Part shown: one piece after another, positions 51,590-60,566 of the stretch
Position numbering within the stretch: the stretch's first letter is position 1
How the letters are laid out: every line of letters starts with the position of its first letter
Origin: Halobaculum sp. MBLA0147
GTDB taxonomy: Archaea > Halobacteriota > Halobacteria > Halobacteriales > Haloferacaceae
Reading direction: 5' to 3'
Assembly (NCBI RefSeq): GCF_041361345.1
Contig: NZ_JBGKAD010000002.1
Span: 248,001 to 312,000, forward strand
Length of the DNA: 64,000 nucleotides
The notes under the pieces: model-generated
Seen by the model: only the letters and a program-made list of their open reading frames with translations
The model's database searches: none
What the model was told of the DNA's origin: nothing
Made by a program: the position numbers and the translations under genes

Positions 51590-52033
51590 ATGCTGCCCTC
51601 CACCGCTCGACAAGTGTGGTCGTCCGCCACGTGGCGGTACGCCCTCACAGCCGGTCTCGCGTCGGTCCCACTCACGCTCGCTCTCAGCTGGCGAACACCC
51701 AGTGAGTCGTGGAACCTCGCGGGTGTGGCTTTCGCCGCTCTCGTCGCCGGATATTTCGCGAAACGCCGCGGCCTCGAGAGTACAGCCGTCGGCACCCGTA
51801 CCGGTGTGATCGGCGGCCTGCCCGTCCTGTCGTCGGTTCCAGATCTCTTCACGTACGTTCTCGGACTGCCTCAGCCCGCCTGGTTCACCGCGGTCGCGGG
51901 CGTGACGCTGGTTGTGTTCGTCCCCCTCTTGTTCGGATTCGCCGCGCTCGTCGGTGCGCTCGCGGGACGACTCGGCGGCTGGCTCGCAACACAGAGAGGA
52001 CACCCCCGACGACAGATCGAGGTCGGATCGTAG
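51590..52033 (+). CDS. DUF5518-like four-TM protein
   Basis: A 147-residue membrane protein: YALTAGLASVPLTLALSW, LAGVAFAALVAGYFA, GVIGGLPVLSSVPDLF and VTLVVFVPLLFGFAALVGAL then AGRLGGWLA. The Gly-rich helices fit the DUF5518 group of haloarchaeal small membrane proteins. The ATG at 51590 follows ACAAGTACTA at about 30 bases; an upstream ATG at 51563 is also possible. Function unknown. Confidence 0.65.
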   Translation: MLPSTARQVWSSATWRYALTAGLASVPLTLALSWRTPSESWNLAGVAFAALVAGYFAKRRGLESTAVGTRTGVIGGLPVLSSVPDLFTYVLGLPQPAWFTAVAGVTLVVFVPLLFGFAALVGALAGRLGGWLATQRGHPRRQIEVGS

Positions 52034-52178
52034 TCGCGGACGGCGTCGACCCGAGTTGGTGAATACTTCTGGATCGGGTCCCGAGGCACTCGGCCTACTC
52101 CGCCCGTCGAGGTCACAACTACCGTCCGTGAGAAGCTCCCCAGGGATTGAAGCACGGGCCACACCTCGCCGTAGTTCG

Positions 52179-52568
52179 ATGTCGAACGGTGTCCAGACCC
52201 TCGCGCTCCAAGCGACCGACGTGGTCGCGACCGGCGCCTTCGCCCTCCAACTCGTACTCGCTGTCGCACAACTGGCGGGGACGTGGGCGGTGTTCTCAAA
52301 AGCGGGTCACGGCGGATGGAAAGCTCTCGTCCCAGTGTACAACTTCTACGTGATGCTCCAAATCGGTGACAACGCGTGGTGGTGGCTCCTCGTGTTGTTC
52401 GTCCCCATCGTACAACTGTACGCACTGTACAAGATCCAGGCCGGTGTCGCTCGCGCGTTCGGCAGAGGGATCGGGTTCGCGTTGGGACTCGTGTTCCTCG
52501 GCTTCGTCTTCTACCCGCTGCTAGGGTTCGGCGACGCACAGTACCGCGACCCCAGTGGTGTTGCGTGA
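52179..52568 (+). CDS. DUF5684-like membrane protein
   Basis: A 129-residue protein with three or four membrane segments. The motif GTWAVFSKAGHGGWKALVPV then YNFYVMLQIGDNAWWWLLVL followed by ARAFGRGIGFALGLVFLGF is that of DUF5684/YIP1-like small proteins, where a Lys-Ala-Gly-x-x-G-W-x-x-L-I/V-P-x-Y-N element is nearly invariant. The ATG at 52179 starts MSNGVQTLALQ. Function unknown. Confidence 0.75.
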   Translation: MSNGVQTLALQATDVVATGAFALQLVLAVAQLAGTWAVFSKAGHGGWKALVPVYNFYVMLQIGDNAWWWLLVLFVPIVQLYALYKIQAGVARAFGRGIGFALGLVFLGFVFYPLLGFGDAQYRDPSGVA

Positions 52569-52762
52569 CCACGTCTCTCGGTCTCCGTCGGCGTCGTCGG
52601 CCACACCAGTGGCGGTGGCTACGGGCGATACACCCGTCGAGAGCCGTGTGCCCGCTCGAGTTCCGGTAATCGGCTACGGCCGACCCGTGTGTGACCAGTT
52701 CACTAACAGTCCCGTTTGAGCCACACGAGACTTATGACGAACGCCCCGCTGGTGACGGCTGG

Positions 52763-53764
52763 ATGTCACGTACAACGACAGGCTCGGGAGGAGCCGCCTA
52801 CGTCCTCGCGATCGTAGTCGGACTCCTCGTGAGTGCGGTCCTCGCTCCGGTCGCCTTCCAGGCGACCCAACCCGCCGACCCCGACCGCGTCATGGTGCTC
52901 TCCTACGACGGGAGGATCACCGGGACGCAGGTCGACGAGGCGGTCGACTCCCTCCGCGAGGCACGGACGAACGGGTCGATCAGAGGCGTCGTGATCGAGA
53001 TGAACAGCCCCGGCGGCGGTGTGACCGCCTCCGAACGACTGTACAAGGCGGTGAAACACACTAGCAACGAACTGCCGGTCGCCGTCGCCGTGAAGGCACA
53101 GGCGGCCTCGGGCGGCTACTACGGCTCCATCGCCGCGGACCGGATCTTCACGCAGCCGTCCGCTGTGGTCGGAAGCGTCGGCGTGCGCACGCCGAAGGCC
53201 GTCGACTTCCCGAGTTCGATCGTTCGGAGCAGCCCGGACAAAGCTGAGAACCGCGACGAGACCACGCGGCGGACCGTCGAGGAACTCCAGGGGACGTTCG
53301 TCGCGAGCGTCCTGAAGGAGCGCGGGCCGAACTCCGACCACGGCGGGACCACGATCCAGGTCGACCGGTCGGAAGTCGAGATGGCACACACTTACCTCGG
53401 ATCGCGGGCCGTGGAGAACGGCTTCGCCGACGAGCTCGGCGACACCCGCGACGCGACCGCCTGGGTCGCGGACCAGGCCGGACTCGACTCCTACGAGATT
53501 GTTCGGAAAGATACGAGCGTGTTCGGCGGGCTCTTCCTCCTCCAGACCAGCGAGGGGACACAGGTCGTCGTGAAGGACGACGGGGTGCTTCGAACACCGC
53601 AGACACAGTACTACGCCCTGTCGGTCGAACAGCTCCCGACCATCGTCGCCAGCGAGTACGACGGTGTCGGGTCTGCAACGATCGACGACAGTGAATCGGA
53701 GTCCGACGAGTCGGCCCCGTCTGCGCGTGACGGGGCCCCCGCACTCGGAGGTGTCGACGCATGA
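52763..53764 (+). CDS. S49-family membrane peptidase (SppA-like)
   Basis: A 333-residue membrane-anchored peptidase. One N-terminal helix (YVLAIVVGLLVSAVLAPV), then an SppA-type Clp/crotonase fold: VMVLSYDGRITG, GVVIEMNSPGGGVTASE (oxyanion Gly), and the catalytic Ser in KAQAASGGYYGS. A Lys general base could not be assigned with certainty. It would cleave membrane or signal peptides. The ATG at 52763 is preceded by ACTTATGA about 30 bases upstream; the 52691 start adds an unlikely leader. Its stop overlaps the next gene by ATGA, so the two are coupled. Confidence 0.8.
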   Translation: MSRTTTGSGGAAYVLAIVVGLLVSAVLAPVAFQATQPADPDRVMVLSYDGRITGTQVDEAVDSLREARTNGSIRGVVIEMNSPGGGVTASERLYKAVKHTSNELPVAVAVKAQAASGGYYGSIAADRIFTQPSAVVGSVGVRTPKAVDFPSSIVRSSPDKAENRDETTRRTVEELQGTFVASVLKERGPNSDHGGTTIQVDRSEVEMAHTYLGSRAVENGFADELGDTRDATAWVADQAGLDSYEIVRKDTSVFGGLFLLQTSEGTQVVVKDDGVLRTPQTQYYALSVEQLPTIVASEYDGVGSATIDDSESESDESAPSARDGAPALGGVDA

Positions 53765-54741
53765 GTGACAGACTCAAGGCCGCCGGTCTGACGGTGGCCA
53801 TCGTGGTCGTGGTGGTCGGCGCGGCAGCCGTCCTCCCGATGGTACAGGGTCAGTCGACCGGCACGCCCGAGCAGCCGGCGGAGTTGGACACCTCGCAGTA
53901 CGAACCCGACAACGCACTGATCGAACCCGGCCCCGAGAGCGGGCAGATCGAGATGTCCGCCGACGCGGAGCCGAAGACCATCGTCTTCGACGTGGGCCAC
54001 GAGAACGACATCGAGCGGAGTGAGATCGCACCGCTTGTTGACACGCTCGTCGCCAACGGGCACACGGTTCGGTTCTTCGACCCGCGTGCCGACCCGCGCG
54101 TCGACCTAAACACGTCGCTGTCGAAGGCGGACGCCTTCGTCACTGTGAACCCACGGTCGCGGTTCTCGGCGAGTCAGCGCCGGGGGCTCCGTAACTTCAC
54201 GGACAGCGGCGGGCGGCTGATGGTGATGATGGACCCGGCCGAGTCGACGGCCTCCTTCGGATTCTTCGGCTTCGGTGGCGGCTCGCAGTCCAGTTCGAGC
54301 GCGACGGGCGTCACCTCGGAGTACGGCGTCTCGACCGGTCCGAGCGAGTTGTTCAACATCTCGGCCGACGGGCGTCACTACTCTCGGATCGCGACGACCG
54401 GTGCCGGCGGCACGCTCGGTGAGGGTGTCGACCGCGTGGTGATGGACGACGCCGTCCCCGTCGCCGTCGGTGGCGACGCGACGGTCGCCGTCCGTACGGC
54501 CGGCGAAGTGACCATCGAGTCCAACCGCCGCAGCGGGCGCTATCCGGTCGCGGCGACGAACGGCAACGTCTCCGTGATCGGTGACGCGACGTTCCTGCAG
54601 CCGGACGACGCGTACGTCGCCGACAACGAGGTGCTGATCGGCAACGTCGCCGACTTCCTCGTCTCCGGCGAGAAGATCGACGAGAACGCACCGGTGAAAG
54701 ACTCCGACGGCGAGGGTCGTCGCGGTCCCCCGCGTCGCTGA
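53761..54741 (+). CDS. DUF4350-like membrane protein
   Basis: A 326-residue protein. One N-terminal helix (LTVAIVVVVVGAAAVLPMV), then a GATase-like alpha/beta domain (KTIVFDVGHENDIERSEIAP, NGHTVRFFDPRAD, RLMVMMDPAEST, NVSVIGDATFLQPDDAYVAD, EVLIGNVADFLVSGE). The F-D-x-G-H-x-N motif is typical of DUF4350 proteins. It overlaps the S49 peptidase gene by four bases, so they probably act together at the membrane. A basic tail (RRGPPRR) ends it. Confidence 0.75.
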   Translation: MSDRLKAAGLTVAIVVVVVGAAAVLPMVQGQSTGTPEQPAELDTSQYEPDNALIEPGPESGQIEMSADAEPKTIVFDVGHENDIERSEIAPLVDTLVANGHTVRFFDPRADPRVDLNTSLSKADAFVTVNPRSRFSASQRRGLRNFTDSGGRLMVMMDPAESTASFGFFGFGGGSQSSSSATGVTSEYGVSTGPSELFNISADGRHYSRIATTGAGGTLGEGVDRVVMDDAVPVAVGGDATVAVRTAGEVTIESNRRSGRYPVAATNGNVSVIGDATFLQPDDAYVADNEVLIGNVADFLVSGEKIDENAPVKDSDGEGRRGPPRR

Positions 54742-54886
54742 GTCGAGTCACACCTTCCCCCGACCGTTCTTTCCCCGTACAAGTACACCTCGCACGTCGA
54801 AGAGATCGAGCACGACGAAACGCGTCTCACATCCGCTGAGACGGACCACATACTTTTGTGTGGGTGAGAGGACGACCCGACAGACG

Positions 54887-55708
54887 ATGCCGCGTAACCT
54901 GTCGATCGGTCTCGTAGTCGTTCTGCTGGTCACCGTCCTCGCAGGGTGCGGCGCGCAGCCGCCGACGGTTCGGTTCGCCGAGGTCGGGGACAACGAGTCG
55001 ATCGCCGACGAGACGTCCGACGCACTCGAGTCGGTCGCACCGCCACTCCGACCGATCGTCACCGACGACGAGACAGTGTACTCCTCGCTGGAGTACTCGA
55101 CTGAGGATGGACAGACAGTGTCGCACAACGGCACGTACTACACCACCGAGAAGACGCGAGCCGGTGTCCAGACGGTCACCGTCGTGACGGTCACCGCCGA
55201 GTCCACCGCTGACTCACCAGACTACTCACTCGACACGCTCTCGCGTCGAGACGAGGCACTATTCAAACGGACACTTCGATCGGGTGAGACCCCCTCGAAC
55301 GCCTCCATCGTGTACACACCACGCCAGGTCGACGACTCCGTGATCGTCGGGTCGGACTCACCCGTCGTGATCGGCACACCGACCGAGACGTTCGTCTTCG
55401 ATGTCACCAAGACGGAGACAGAGACGCGGCCACGCTACCGCTACACTGCGACACAGATCGCCAACTCGACCGACGAGTACGTCGCCTATCTCTATCGAAA
55501 TAAACTCGTTCGACTCGACTTCGAGAACAACAGTGCTGTCAACCAGGCGATCGGGGAGGAAGCGTACTACGGGGACACCGAGGACTTCGCCGAACTGAAC
55601 CGATCACTCCCTCGCGAGCGAGCACTCGTGCACACTAGCTACTCGGGCCGGTGGCTGGTGACGTACAACGGCACAACCTACTACGCGAGGTTGTCCTTCT
55701 TCAACTAG
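54887..55708 (+). CDS. Sec-type lipoprotein, family not recognised
   Basis: A 273-residue protein. MPRNLSIGLVVVLLVTVLAG then C is a Sec-type lipoprotein signal (cysteine about residue 21). The mature part is beta-rich and Thr/Tyr-rich (QTVSHNGTYYTTEKT, TFVFDVTKTETETRPRYRY, WLVTYNGTTYYARL). The ATG at 54887 follows TACTTTTG by about 32 bases. It lies 145 bases after the DUF4350 gene in the same direction. Confidence 0.65.
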   Translation: MPRNLSIGLVVVLLVTVLAGCGAQPPTVRFAEVGDNESIADETSDALESVAPPLRPIVTDDETVYSSLEYSTEDGQTVSHNGTYYTTEKTRAGVQTVTVVTVTAESTADSPDYSLDTLSRRDEALFKRTLRSGETPSNASIVYTPRQVDDSVIVGSDSPVVIGTPTETFVFDVTKTETETRPRYRYTATQIANSTDEYVAYLYRNKLVRLDFENNSAVNQAIGEEAYYGDTEDFAELNRSLPRERALVHTSYSGRWLVTYNGTTYYARLSFFN

Positions 55709-55806
55709 GAGTCTCGCCTACTTCTGGGATCGGTGGGTTCTTCGGACTCGTTCGCTCTCGACACGCTGTCGATAGGTATACGTCGAGTACCGACGACCTG
55801 CCCACC

Positions 55807-56268
55807 GTGCCCTCCAGACGCGAGACGATCGCGAGTGTCGCTGGTGTCGTGACGCTAACTGCCGGCTGTAGCGGTGACGACGACCCGCCCGTCCGGTGTT
55901 CCAGTCGCGGGGTGGCGAGCGAGTCAGAGCACCTGCGACAGGTCGCCGTACTCCGCGGCGACGAACGGGTGGCTCTCGGGGTGGTCGTCTCGAGACAGGC
56001 CGCGCGCGACGACAGGTTCCACGCGATCCGCATCCGAGACGCAGCGGACGAACTCGTCGCCTCGATTCCACTCTTCGCCAATCGGGATATGAGCCGTCTT
56101 GAGCATAGCGACTACGGTATCCTCACCGAGGGAAGCGGGGAACTCTACGCAGTATCACTTGGACGTCCGCCGGTCCACGGCGAGTTCACGGTCGCGTTGG
56201 TCGACACCGACGGAGAACCGCTCGCTACCTCGACCGAACAGTTCAATTGCTACACCGCCACGCTGTAG
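55807..56268 (+). CDS. Small lipoprotein
   Basis: A 153-residue protein from a GTG at 55807. SRRETIASVAGVVTLTAGCS is a Tat-type signal with lipobox (cysteine about 19). The mature part has a small beta domain (QVAVLRGDERVALGVVVSRQ, GELYAVSLGRPPVHGEFTVA then LVDTDGEPLATS). GGTATACG sits 25-32 bases before the GTG, so it is leaderless. No family is recognised. It is close in size and type to the lipoprotein at 49770. Confidence 0.65.
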   Translation: MPSRRETIASVAGVVTLTAGCSGDDDPPVRCSSRGVASESEHLRQVAVLRGDERVALGVVVSRQAARDDRFHAIRIRDAADELVASIPLFANRDMSRLEHSDYGILTEGSGELYAVSLGRPPVHGEFTVALVDTDGEPLATSTEQFNCYTATL

Positions 56269-56412
56269 CCATCACGTTGGAACGGTCGGGCCGGGACGGC
56301 GAACTCGCTCGGCGGTGAACGGGGTGAGGTGCGGCGAGTGGTGTAGCCGACCGTGACCCTTCGGTACTTCCACGCGCGCCAGTCACCTCGTGGACCCAGC
56401 GTTCGACCGAGC

Positions 56413-56456
56413 TGTACGGCAGTACAACATCGGAGAGATCTCTGTACGCCCGTACA
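56413..56456. promoter_or_regulatory. Twin palindromic operator TGTAC-N4-GTACA
   Basis: Two perfect inverted repeats, TGTACGGCAGTACA (56413-56426) and TGTACGCCCGTACA (56443-56456), are 30 bases centre to centre, about three helical turns. The TATA box of the downstream leader ORF/CPBP gene begins 35 bases after the second site. They are good candidate binding sites for a dimeric regulator acting from upstream of the basal promoter. Confidence 0.65.
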
Positions 56457-56490
56457 CAGGTGTTTCGGGGCGCGAACGGTGCAGACGGCA

Positions 56491-56498
56491 CTATACCC
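56491..56498 (+). promoter_or_regulatory. TATA box of the CPBP 2 transcript
   Basis: CTATACCC lies 23-30 bases before the ATG at 56521, which places the transcript start at or near that ATG. Confidence 0.6.
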
Positions 56499-56520
56499 AC
56501 TGCTCGACACGACACTGTCG

Positions 56521-56628
56521 ATGACACGGCGCGACATCGGTCGAGAGGACGCACGAACCGACGAGATCGACCGCGGTGCGGAGGATGAGCCACACGGTGC
56601 TCTCGGGTACCGGGAGGGTGCACGATGA
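56521..56628 (+). CDS. 35-residue leader ORF coupled to CPBP protease 2
   Basis: From the ATG at 56521 the frame gives MTRRDIGREDARTDEIDRGA and then EDEPHGALGYREGAR, with a stop at 56626-56628 overlapping the ATG of the protease at 56625 (ATGA). It is hydrophilic, with no signal or membrane part. It could simply couple translation, or be a peptide processed or sensed by the protease. The TATA box spacing supports its start. Confidence 0.5.
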   Translation: MTRRDIGREDARTDEIDRGAEDEPHGALGYREGAR

Positions 56629-57389
56629 GTACCGCCTCCGATCGAGGGCTCTCGGCCGCCGTTCCGGATCGTGCGACGGCTCGGGCGGTGCTCGCGGCAC
56701 TCGGACTCGCCGTCGGCGGGCTCGTCGCGGGCATCGCGGGGGTGTTCACCTTCTCGACGATTCGGGAAGCCGTCGGGATCGCCGGCACACCGGTCGGTGA
56801 CGCCTTCGGCAGTGGGATTCAGCTCGGCTTCGGTGCACTCGCTCTCGTGTTCCTCGCGGTCGCGGACGACCCGCGACGCTACGTCGGGATTCGGTGGCCG
56901 ACACTGGAAGACGTCGGCTGGACGCTCGCGACGCCGGTCGCGATCACACTCGTCGGCTGGACCTTCCTCGCGATCCAGTCGGCACTCGGCGTCGAGACCG
57001 GTTCGCACGCGGGCTCGGAGGGTATCCTCGACGTCGGTGTCGTCTTCGCGGAGCAGCCGATCGTCTGGGTGCTGGTGCTCGGGTGGCTGTTCCTGGTCGC
57101 GGCACCGATGGAGGAACTCCTCTACCGTGGCATCGTCCAGGGACGAGTCCGACCGCACCTCGGGACCGCCGGGACGGTTCTCGTGGCCGCTGCCGCGTTC
57201 GGACTGATGCACGCACTGCCAGTGGTGTTCGGCGGTGTCGCCGAGGCGTCGCTCGCGTTCCTCCGCACCGCGATCGGCGGAGTCGTCTGGGGGTACGCCT
57301 ACGAGCGGACGCGGAACCTCGCCGTGACGGCCGTCGCGCACGCGTCTGTGTGGGTCGTGAACTACGAGGTGGTGCTCTCGCTCGTCTGA
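56625..57389 (+). CDS. CPBP (CAAX/Abi) intramembrane protease 2
   Basis: A 254-residue membrane protein with about seven helices. EELLYRGIVQGRV (EExxxR), FGLMHALPVV (FxxxH) and VAHASVWVVNY (HxxxxxxN region) are the family motifs. A short leader ORF overlaps its start by four bases, and two palindromic sites lie upstream. It probably cleaves a membrane or lipid-linked peptide. Complete; C terminus is short and hydrophobic. Confidence 0.85.
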   Translation: MSTASDRGLSAAVPDRATARAVLAALGLAVGGLVAGIAGVFTFSTIREAVGIAGTPVGDAFGSGIQLGFGALALVFLAVADDPRRYVGIRWPTLEDVGWTLATPVAITLVGWTFLAIQSALGVETGSHAGSEGILDVGVVFAEQPIVWVLVLGWLFLVAAPMEELLYRGIVQGRVRPHLGTAGTVLVAAAAFGLMHALPVVFGGVAEASLAFLRTAIGGVVWGYAYERTRNLAVTAVAHASVWVVNYEVVLSLV

Positions 57390-57490
57390 CCCGCGGACGA
57401 CGAGCGGTTTCCACGACCGCGACTCGACGGGACTTCCGTCGCGCCGTCGCCACGACGGCGCGTCCGGGACGAGACCCCGTCCAGCTTCGG

Positions 57491-58183
57491 TTAGAGCCGT
57501 TCCCAGACCGACCGGAGCGTGGCCGCCGGACCGTCGACGAACTCGCGGAGCTTGGGCACGAGATCGTACTTCACGCTGCGAGCGGCGAGAATACCGAGTC
57601 CGATGGCCAACGCCGACCCGCCGAACACGAGTGAGACGAACGCGATCGCGCCGTCGACTCCCGGCGGCACGGTGCCGAACGGGACGGGGACCAGCAGGAC
57701 ACCCGGGAGCGCGAGCGCGGTCCCGATCTTCAACGCCAACTCCGATCGACGCTTCCACGCGGAGGGGTCGCCGGCGGCCGCCAGTTCGGCCGCGGCGGCA
57801 CTCTCCACCTCCTCGCGCGTCCGGAGGTCGATCGACTCGAGCGTCCGCTCCTCGCGCTCGGTGTCGACCTCGTCGACGCGCTCGCGTGCTCGCTCGATCA
57901 CGGCCGCTCGTTCGACGCCGTGGATCTCCCGGAGTCGCTCGTGGACGACCAGCATCGCGGCGAGAGAGCGTTCCACCGTCTCCTCGTCGGTGTCCTCGAA
58001 GGCCGCCGCCAGTTCGTCGTCGGGGTAGGCGACGAGGTGGTCGAAGTCCCGGACGCCTGCAGACAGCCGCTGGCGGACGCGCTGGCGACCACGGCGCCGC
58101 TTCGCGCCGTCGACGCTCTCGAAGTCTTCGGGAACCCGCTCACGCTGCGTGTTGGTCAGTAGCGACGCCGGGTCGTCGGCCAT
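57491..58183 (-). CDS. Helical protein with C-terminal membrane pair
   Basis: A 230-residue protein. The first 150 residues are charged and helical (RRRGRQRVRQRLSAGVRDFD, VERSLAAMLVVHERLREIHG, ERARERVDEVDTEREERTLE), likely a coiled-coil cytoplasmic domain. Two membrane segments at about 150-205 (ALALPGVLLVPVPFG; IAFVSLVFGGSALAIGLGIL) precede a short tail. ATG at 58183 lies 24-31 bases after CTTTTTGT, so it is leaderless. It is downstream of the ABC exporter operon on the same strand (173-base gap). Function unknown. Confidence 0.65.
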   Translation of the reverse strand: MADDPASLLTNTQRERVPEDFESVDGAKRRRGRQRVRQRLSAGVRDFDHLVAYPDDELAAAFEDTDEETVERSLAAMLVVHERLREIHGVERAAVIERARERVDEVDTEREERTLESIDLRTREEVESAAAAELAAAGDPSAWKRRSELALKIGTALALPGVLLVPVPFGTVPPGVDGAIAFVSLVFGGSALAIGLGILAARSVKYDLVPKLREFVDGPAATLRSVWERL

Positions 58184-58356
58184 ACGCGTCGTGTGGGAGC
58201 ACGAGCACAAAAAGCCCGGAGCGGGATCACGGCACGGGCAAACGGTCGGCACCGATCGCGCGACGCCACGAGACGTGCCGGCGGCGGTCGTGTGACTCCA
58301 CGAGATGTGCCGGCGGGGAGAGTGAGGCGACGACGGCCCACGTCAGAGTGGGCGCG

Positions 58357-59013
58357 TCACCGCACCAACTGTTCCGTATCGACACGAGTGGCTGCGACGT
58401 ACGCCGCGGCGCCGAGACACGCGAGGAGTCCGCAGACGACGGCACCGACGAGCACTGCCGAGTGACTGGTCCCGACACCGACACGTCGCGGGACGGAGAC
58501 GACGAGCACCAGAACGGCGAACGAGAGTGCCGTACCCACCCGTGGTCGACGGACTCTGAGGTAGAGGAGCGTGACCAGCGCCGCCAGCGGGAGCATCGCC
58601 GCGCCGACGACCGCGACGGGAGCCACAACCTGCCAGACGGCCAGTCCCGGTGTCGTGACCCACAGTCCGGCCGCGACGATCGACGCTGCCGCCGTCCCCC
58701 ACAGCGCGACGGGAGCGGCTCTCACGACCAGCAACGTCGGGAACGAGACCGGGTAGACGAGCAGCCGGCGGTAGACGCCGGCGAGAGAGTCTTCGATCGC
58801 CGTGTACGCTCCGAGGAGGAAGACGACGGTCGTCGCGGCGAACGTCGAGACGACACCGACGTACCCCGCCACGGCGAGTGGACCACCCAGTGCCGGACGG
58901 AGCGACACGATCGGATTCTGGAGTGTCAACGACACACCGAGGAGGAGTGAGATACCGATCCCGGGCTGCCACAGTTCACCGCACTCGTTCGCGACCTGTC
59001 GGAGTACACGCAC
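58357..59013 (-). CDS. ABC-2-type exporter membrane subunit B
   Basis: A 218-residue protein with six hydrophobic segments. The cytoplasmic-loop motif YRRLLVYPVSFPTLLVVRAA is shared with the preceding gene (YHRLLVYPVSFSRLLLVKTL), so the two are paralogues. It starts with GTG at 59013, six bases after the stop of subunit A. It would form the channel with subunit A and the ATPase encoded at 59685-60566. The substrate is unknown; small membrane subunits of this size are typical of peptide or bacteriocin-type exporters. Confidence 0.75.
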   Translation of the reverse strand: MRVLRQVANECGELWQPGIGISLLLGVSLTLQNPIVSLRPALGGPLAVAGYVGVVSTFAATTVVFLLGAYTAIEDSLAGVYRRLLVYPVSFPTLLVVRAAPVALWGTAAASIVAAGLWVTTPGLAVWQVVAPVAVVGAAMLPLAALVTLLYLRVRRPRVGTALSFAVLVLVVSVPRRVGVGTSHSAVLVGAVVCGLLACLGAAAYVAATRVDTEQLVR

Positions 59014-59019
59014 TCGTGA

Positions 59020-59688
59020 TCACCCAACGACGAGTCGTTCGAGGTCGAGGCCGATCAGTGCGACGGCCGCGACCCCGTACGAGACGACGACCGCCGCGAC
59101 ACCGCCGAGCGCGAGCGTGACCGGTGACGCCGACACCGCGAGGGGTCCGAGCCGCGAGAGGACGACGCCTCCGGACACGACGGCGAACACTACGACGGTA
59201 CCGATCCGCGGGTCGTCGATCCAGAGGTACCAGAGCGTGACGAGTACCGCGACCGGGACGACGGCGACGCCGACGACGGCGACCGCCGCGAGCACCGTCA
59301 CGAGACGCAGTCTCGGCAGCGAGTAGTACGCGACGCCTCCGAGTACGAGCGCGGCGCCAGTACCACACACTGCGACGGGCAGCGTCTTGACGAGCAGGAG
59401 TCGAGAGAACGAGACGGGGTAGACGAGCAGCCGGTGGTAGACGTTCTCGGCGTCGTCCTCGACGGCCGCGTACGCACTCGACAGGAAGACGACGAACGCT
59501 GCTCCGAACGCCGGCACCGCGACGGCGTACACGGTGACGAGCCACGCTGGCCCACCGGCGGCCACCGCCCGTGTGACGACTCGATCCGGCCGCTGTACGA
59601 GGAAGACACCGACGAGTACGACTGCGAGTCCGGCACTCACACGCCAGACGTTCCGGAGTTCGACCCACAACTGCCGTCCGACGTTCAC
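59020..59688 (-). CDS. ABC-2-type exporter membrane subunit A
   Basis: A 222-residue six-helix protein paralogous to subunit B. Key segments are AAFVVFLSSAYAAVEDDAEN then VYHRLLVYPVSFS, and VAVLVTLWYLWIDDPRIGT. GTG at 59688 overlaps the ATPase stop by GTGA, so translation is coupled. ABC-2 family membership rests on the neighbours and topology. Confidence 0.75.
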   Translation of the reverse strand: MNVGRQLWVELRNVWRVSAGLAVVLVGVFLVQRPDRVVTRAVAAGGPAWLVTVYAVAVPAFGAAFVVFLSSAYAAVEDDAENVYHRLLVYPVSFSRLLLVKTLPVAVCGTGAALVLGGVAYYSLPRLRLVTVLAAVAVVGVAVVPVAVLVTLWYLWIDDPRIGTVVVFAVVSGGVVLSRLGPLAVSASPVTLALGGVAAVVVSYGVAAVALIGLDLERLVVG

Positions 59689-60566
59689 GACTGGTCCTCC
59701 GGCGTCAACGCGAAGTACAACGCTTCCAAGTCGATCTGTTCGACGTCCTGCGAGTCGACCAGGTCCCCCGACCCAGCGGGTTCGGTGTCACCGGAGCCGG
59801 CCGCCGCACCGTCGGGCCAGTACAACTCGACCCCCGGTGCGACCCGTTCGCCTGCGAGCTCGGACTGTCGATCTCGGACGACCTGTAGTGAGTCGTCGAG
59901 TCTCGTCTCGAGAACTGTCCGGCCGTCACGGACGATACCGACGCGATCACAGACGCGCTGGACGTCCGACAGTGCGTGCGAACTGAACAGGATCGACCGA
60001 TCGGACGACTCCACGAGCTGCAACACGGTCTCGCGTGACTCCGGGTCCAGGCCCGAGACGGGTTCGTCCAAGACGAGCACGTCCGGGTCCGAGAGCAACG
60101 CGTCGGCGATCGACACCTTCCGTTTCATTCCCTTCGAGAGGGTGTCGAACGGCTCGCTCGCGACGGACGGGTCGAGACGGACTCGGTCGAGACACGACTC
60201 GATCCTGGCCGGCGGGAGTTCGTGCACGTGACACGTCACGAGCAGGTTGTCTCGCACGGTCCACGACGGCTTGAGCGTCTCGCTCTCGAAGACGACACCG
60301 ACCTCTCGCAAGGCGTCGTCTCCCGGGGGTTCGCCGAGGAGGCGGACTCGGCCCTCGTCTGGCTGTCGGAGTCCGAGGATCGTCTCGATCGTCGTCGTCT
60401 TGCCCGCACCGTTGGGGCCGAGCAACCCGTACACGTCGCCCTCTCGGAGTGTGAGTGACACGTCCCGCAACACATCGACACCGTCGATCGCCTTCGAGAC
60501 GCCGGTCACCGAGACGACCGGCTCTCCCGACACTCGTCGGCCGTCGACAGTGGTGTCCGATCGCAT
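59685..60566 (-). CDS. ABC transporter ATP-binding protein
   Basis: A 293-residue ATPase of the ABC-2/NatA/CcmA type. Walker A GPNGAGKTTTIE (about 50), Q-loop region VVFESETLKPSWTVRDN, signature DTLSKGMKRKVSIA (about 140), Walker B DVLVLDEPVSGLD and H-loop SSHALSDV. A C-terminal extension of about 70 residues is typical for this subfamily. ATG at 60566; no clear TATA box. It is the first gene of a three-gene coupled operon and divergent from CPBP protease 3. Confidence 0.9.
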   Translation of the reverse strand: MRSDTTVDGRRVSGEPVVSVTGVSKAIDGVDVLRDVSLTLREGDVYGLLGPNGAGKTTTIETILGLRQPDEGRVRLLGEPPGDDALREVGVVFESETLKPSWTVRDNLLVTCHVHELPPARIESCLDRVRLDPSVASEPFDTLSKGMKRKVSIADALLSDPDVLVLDEPVSGLDPESRETVLQLVESSDRSILFSSHALSDVQRVCDRVGIVRDGRTVLETRLDDSLQVVRDRQSELAGERVAPGVELYWPDGAAAGSGDTEPAGSGDLVDSQDVEQIDLEALYFALTPEDQS

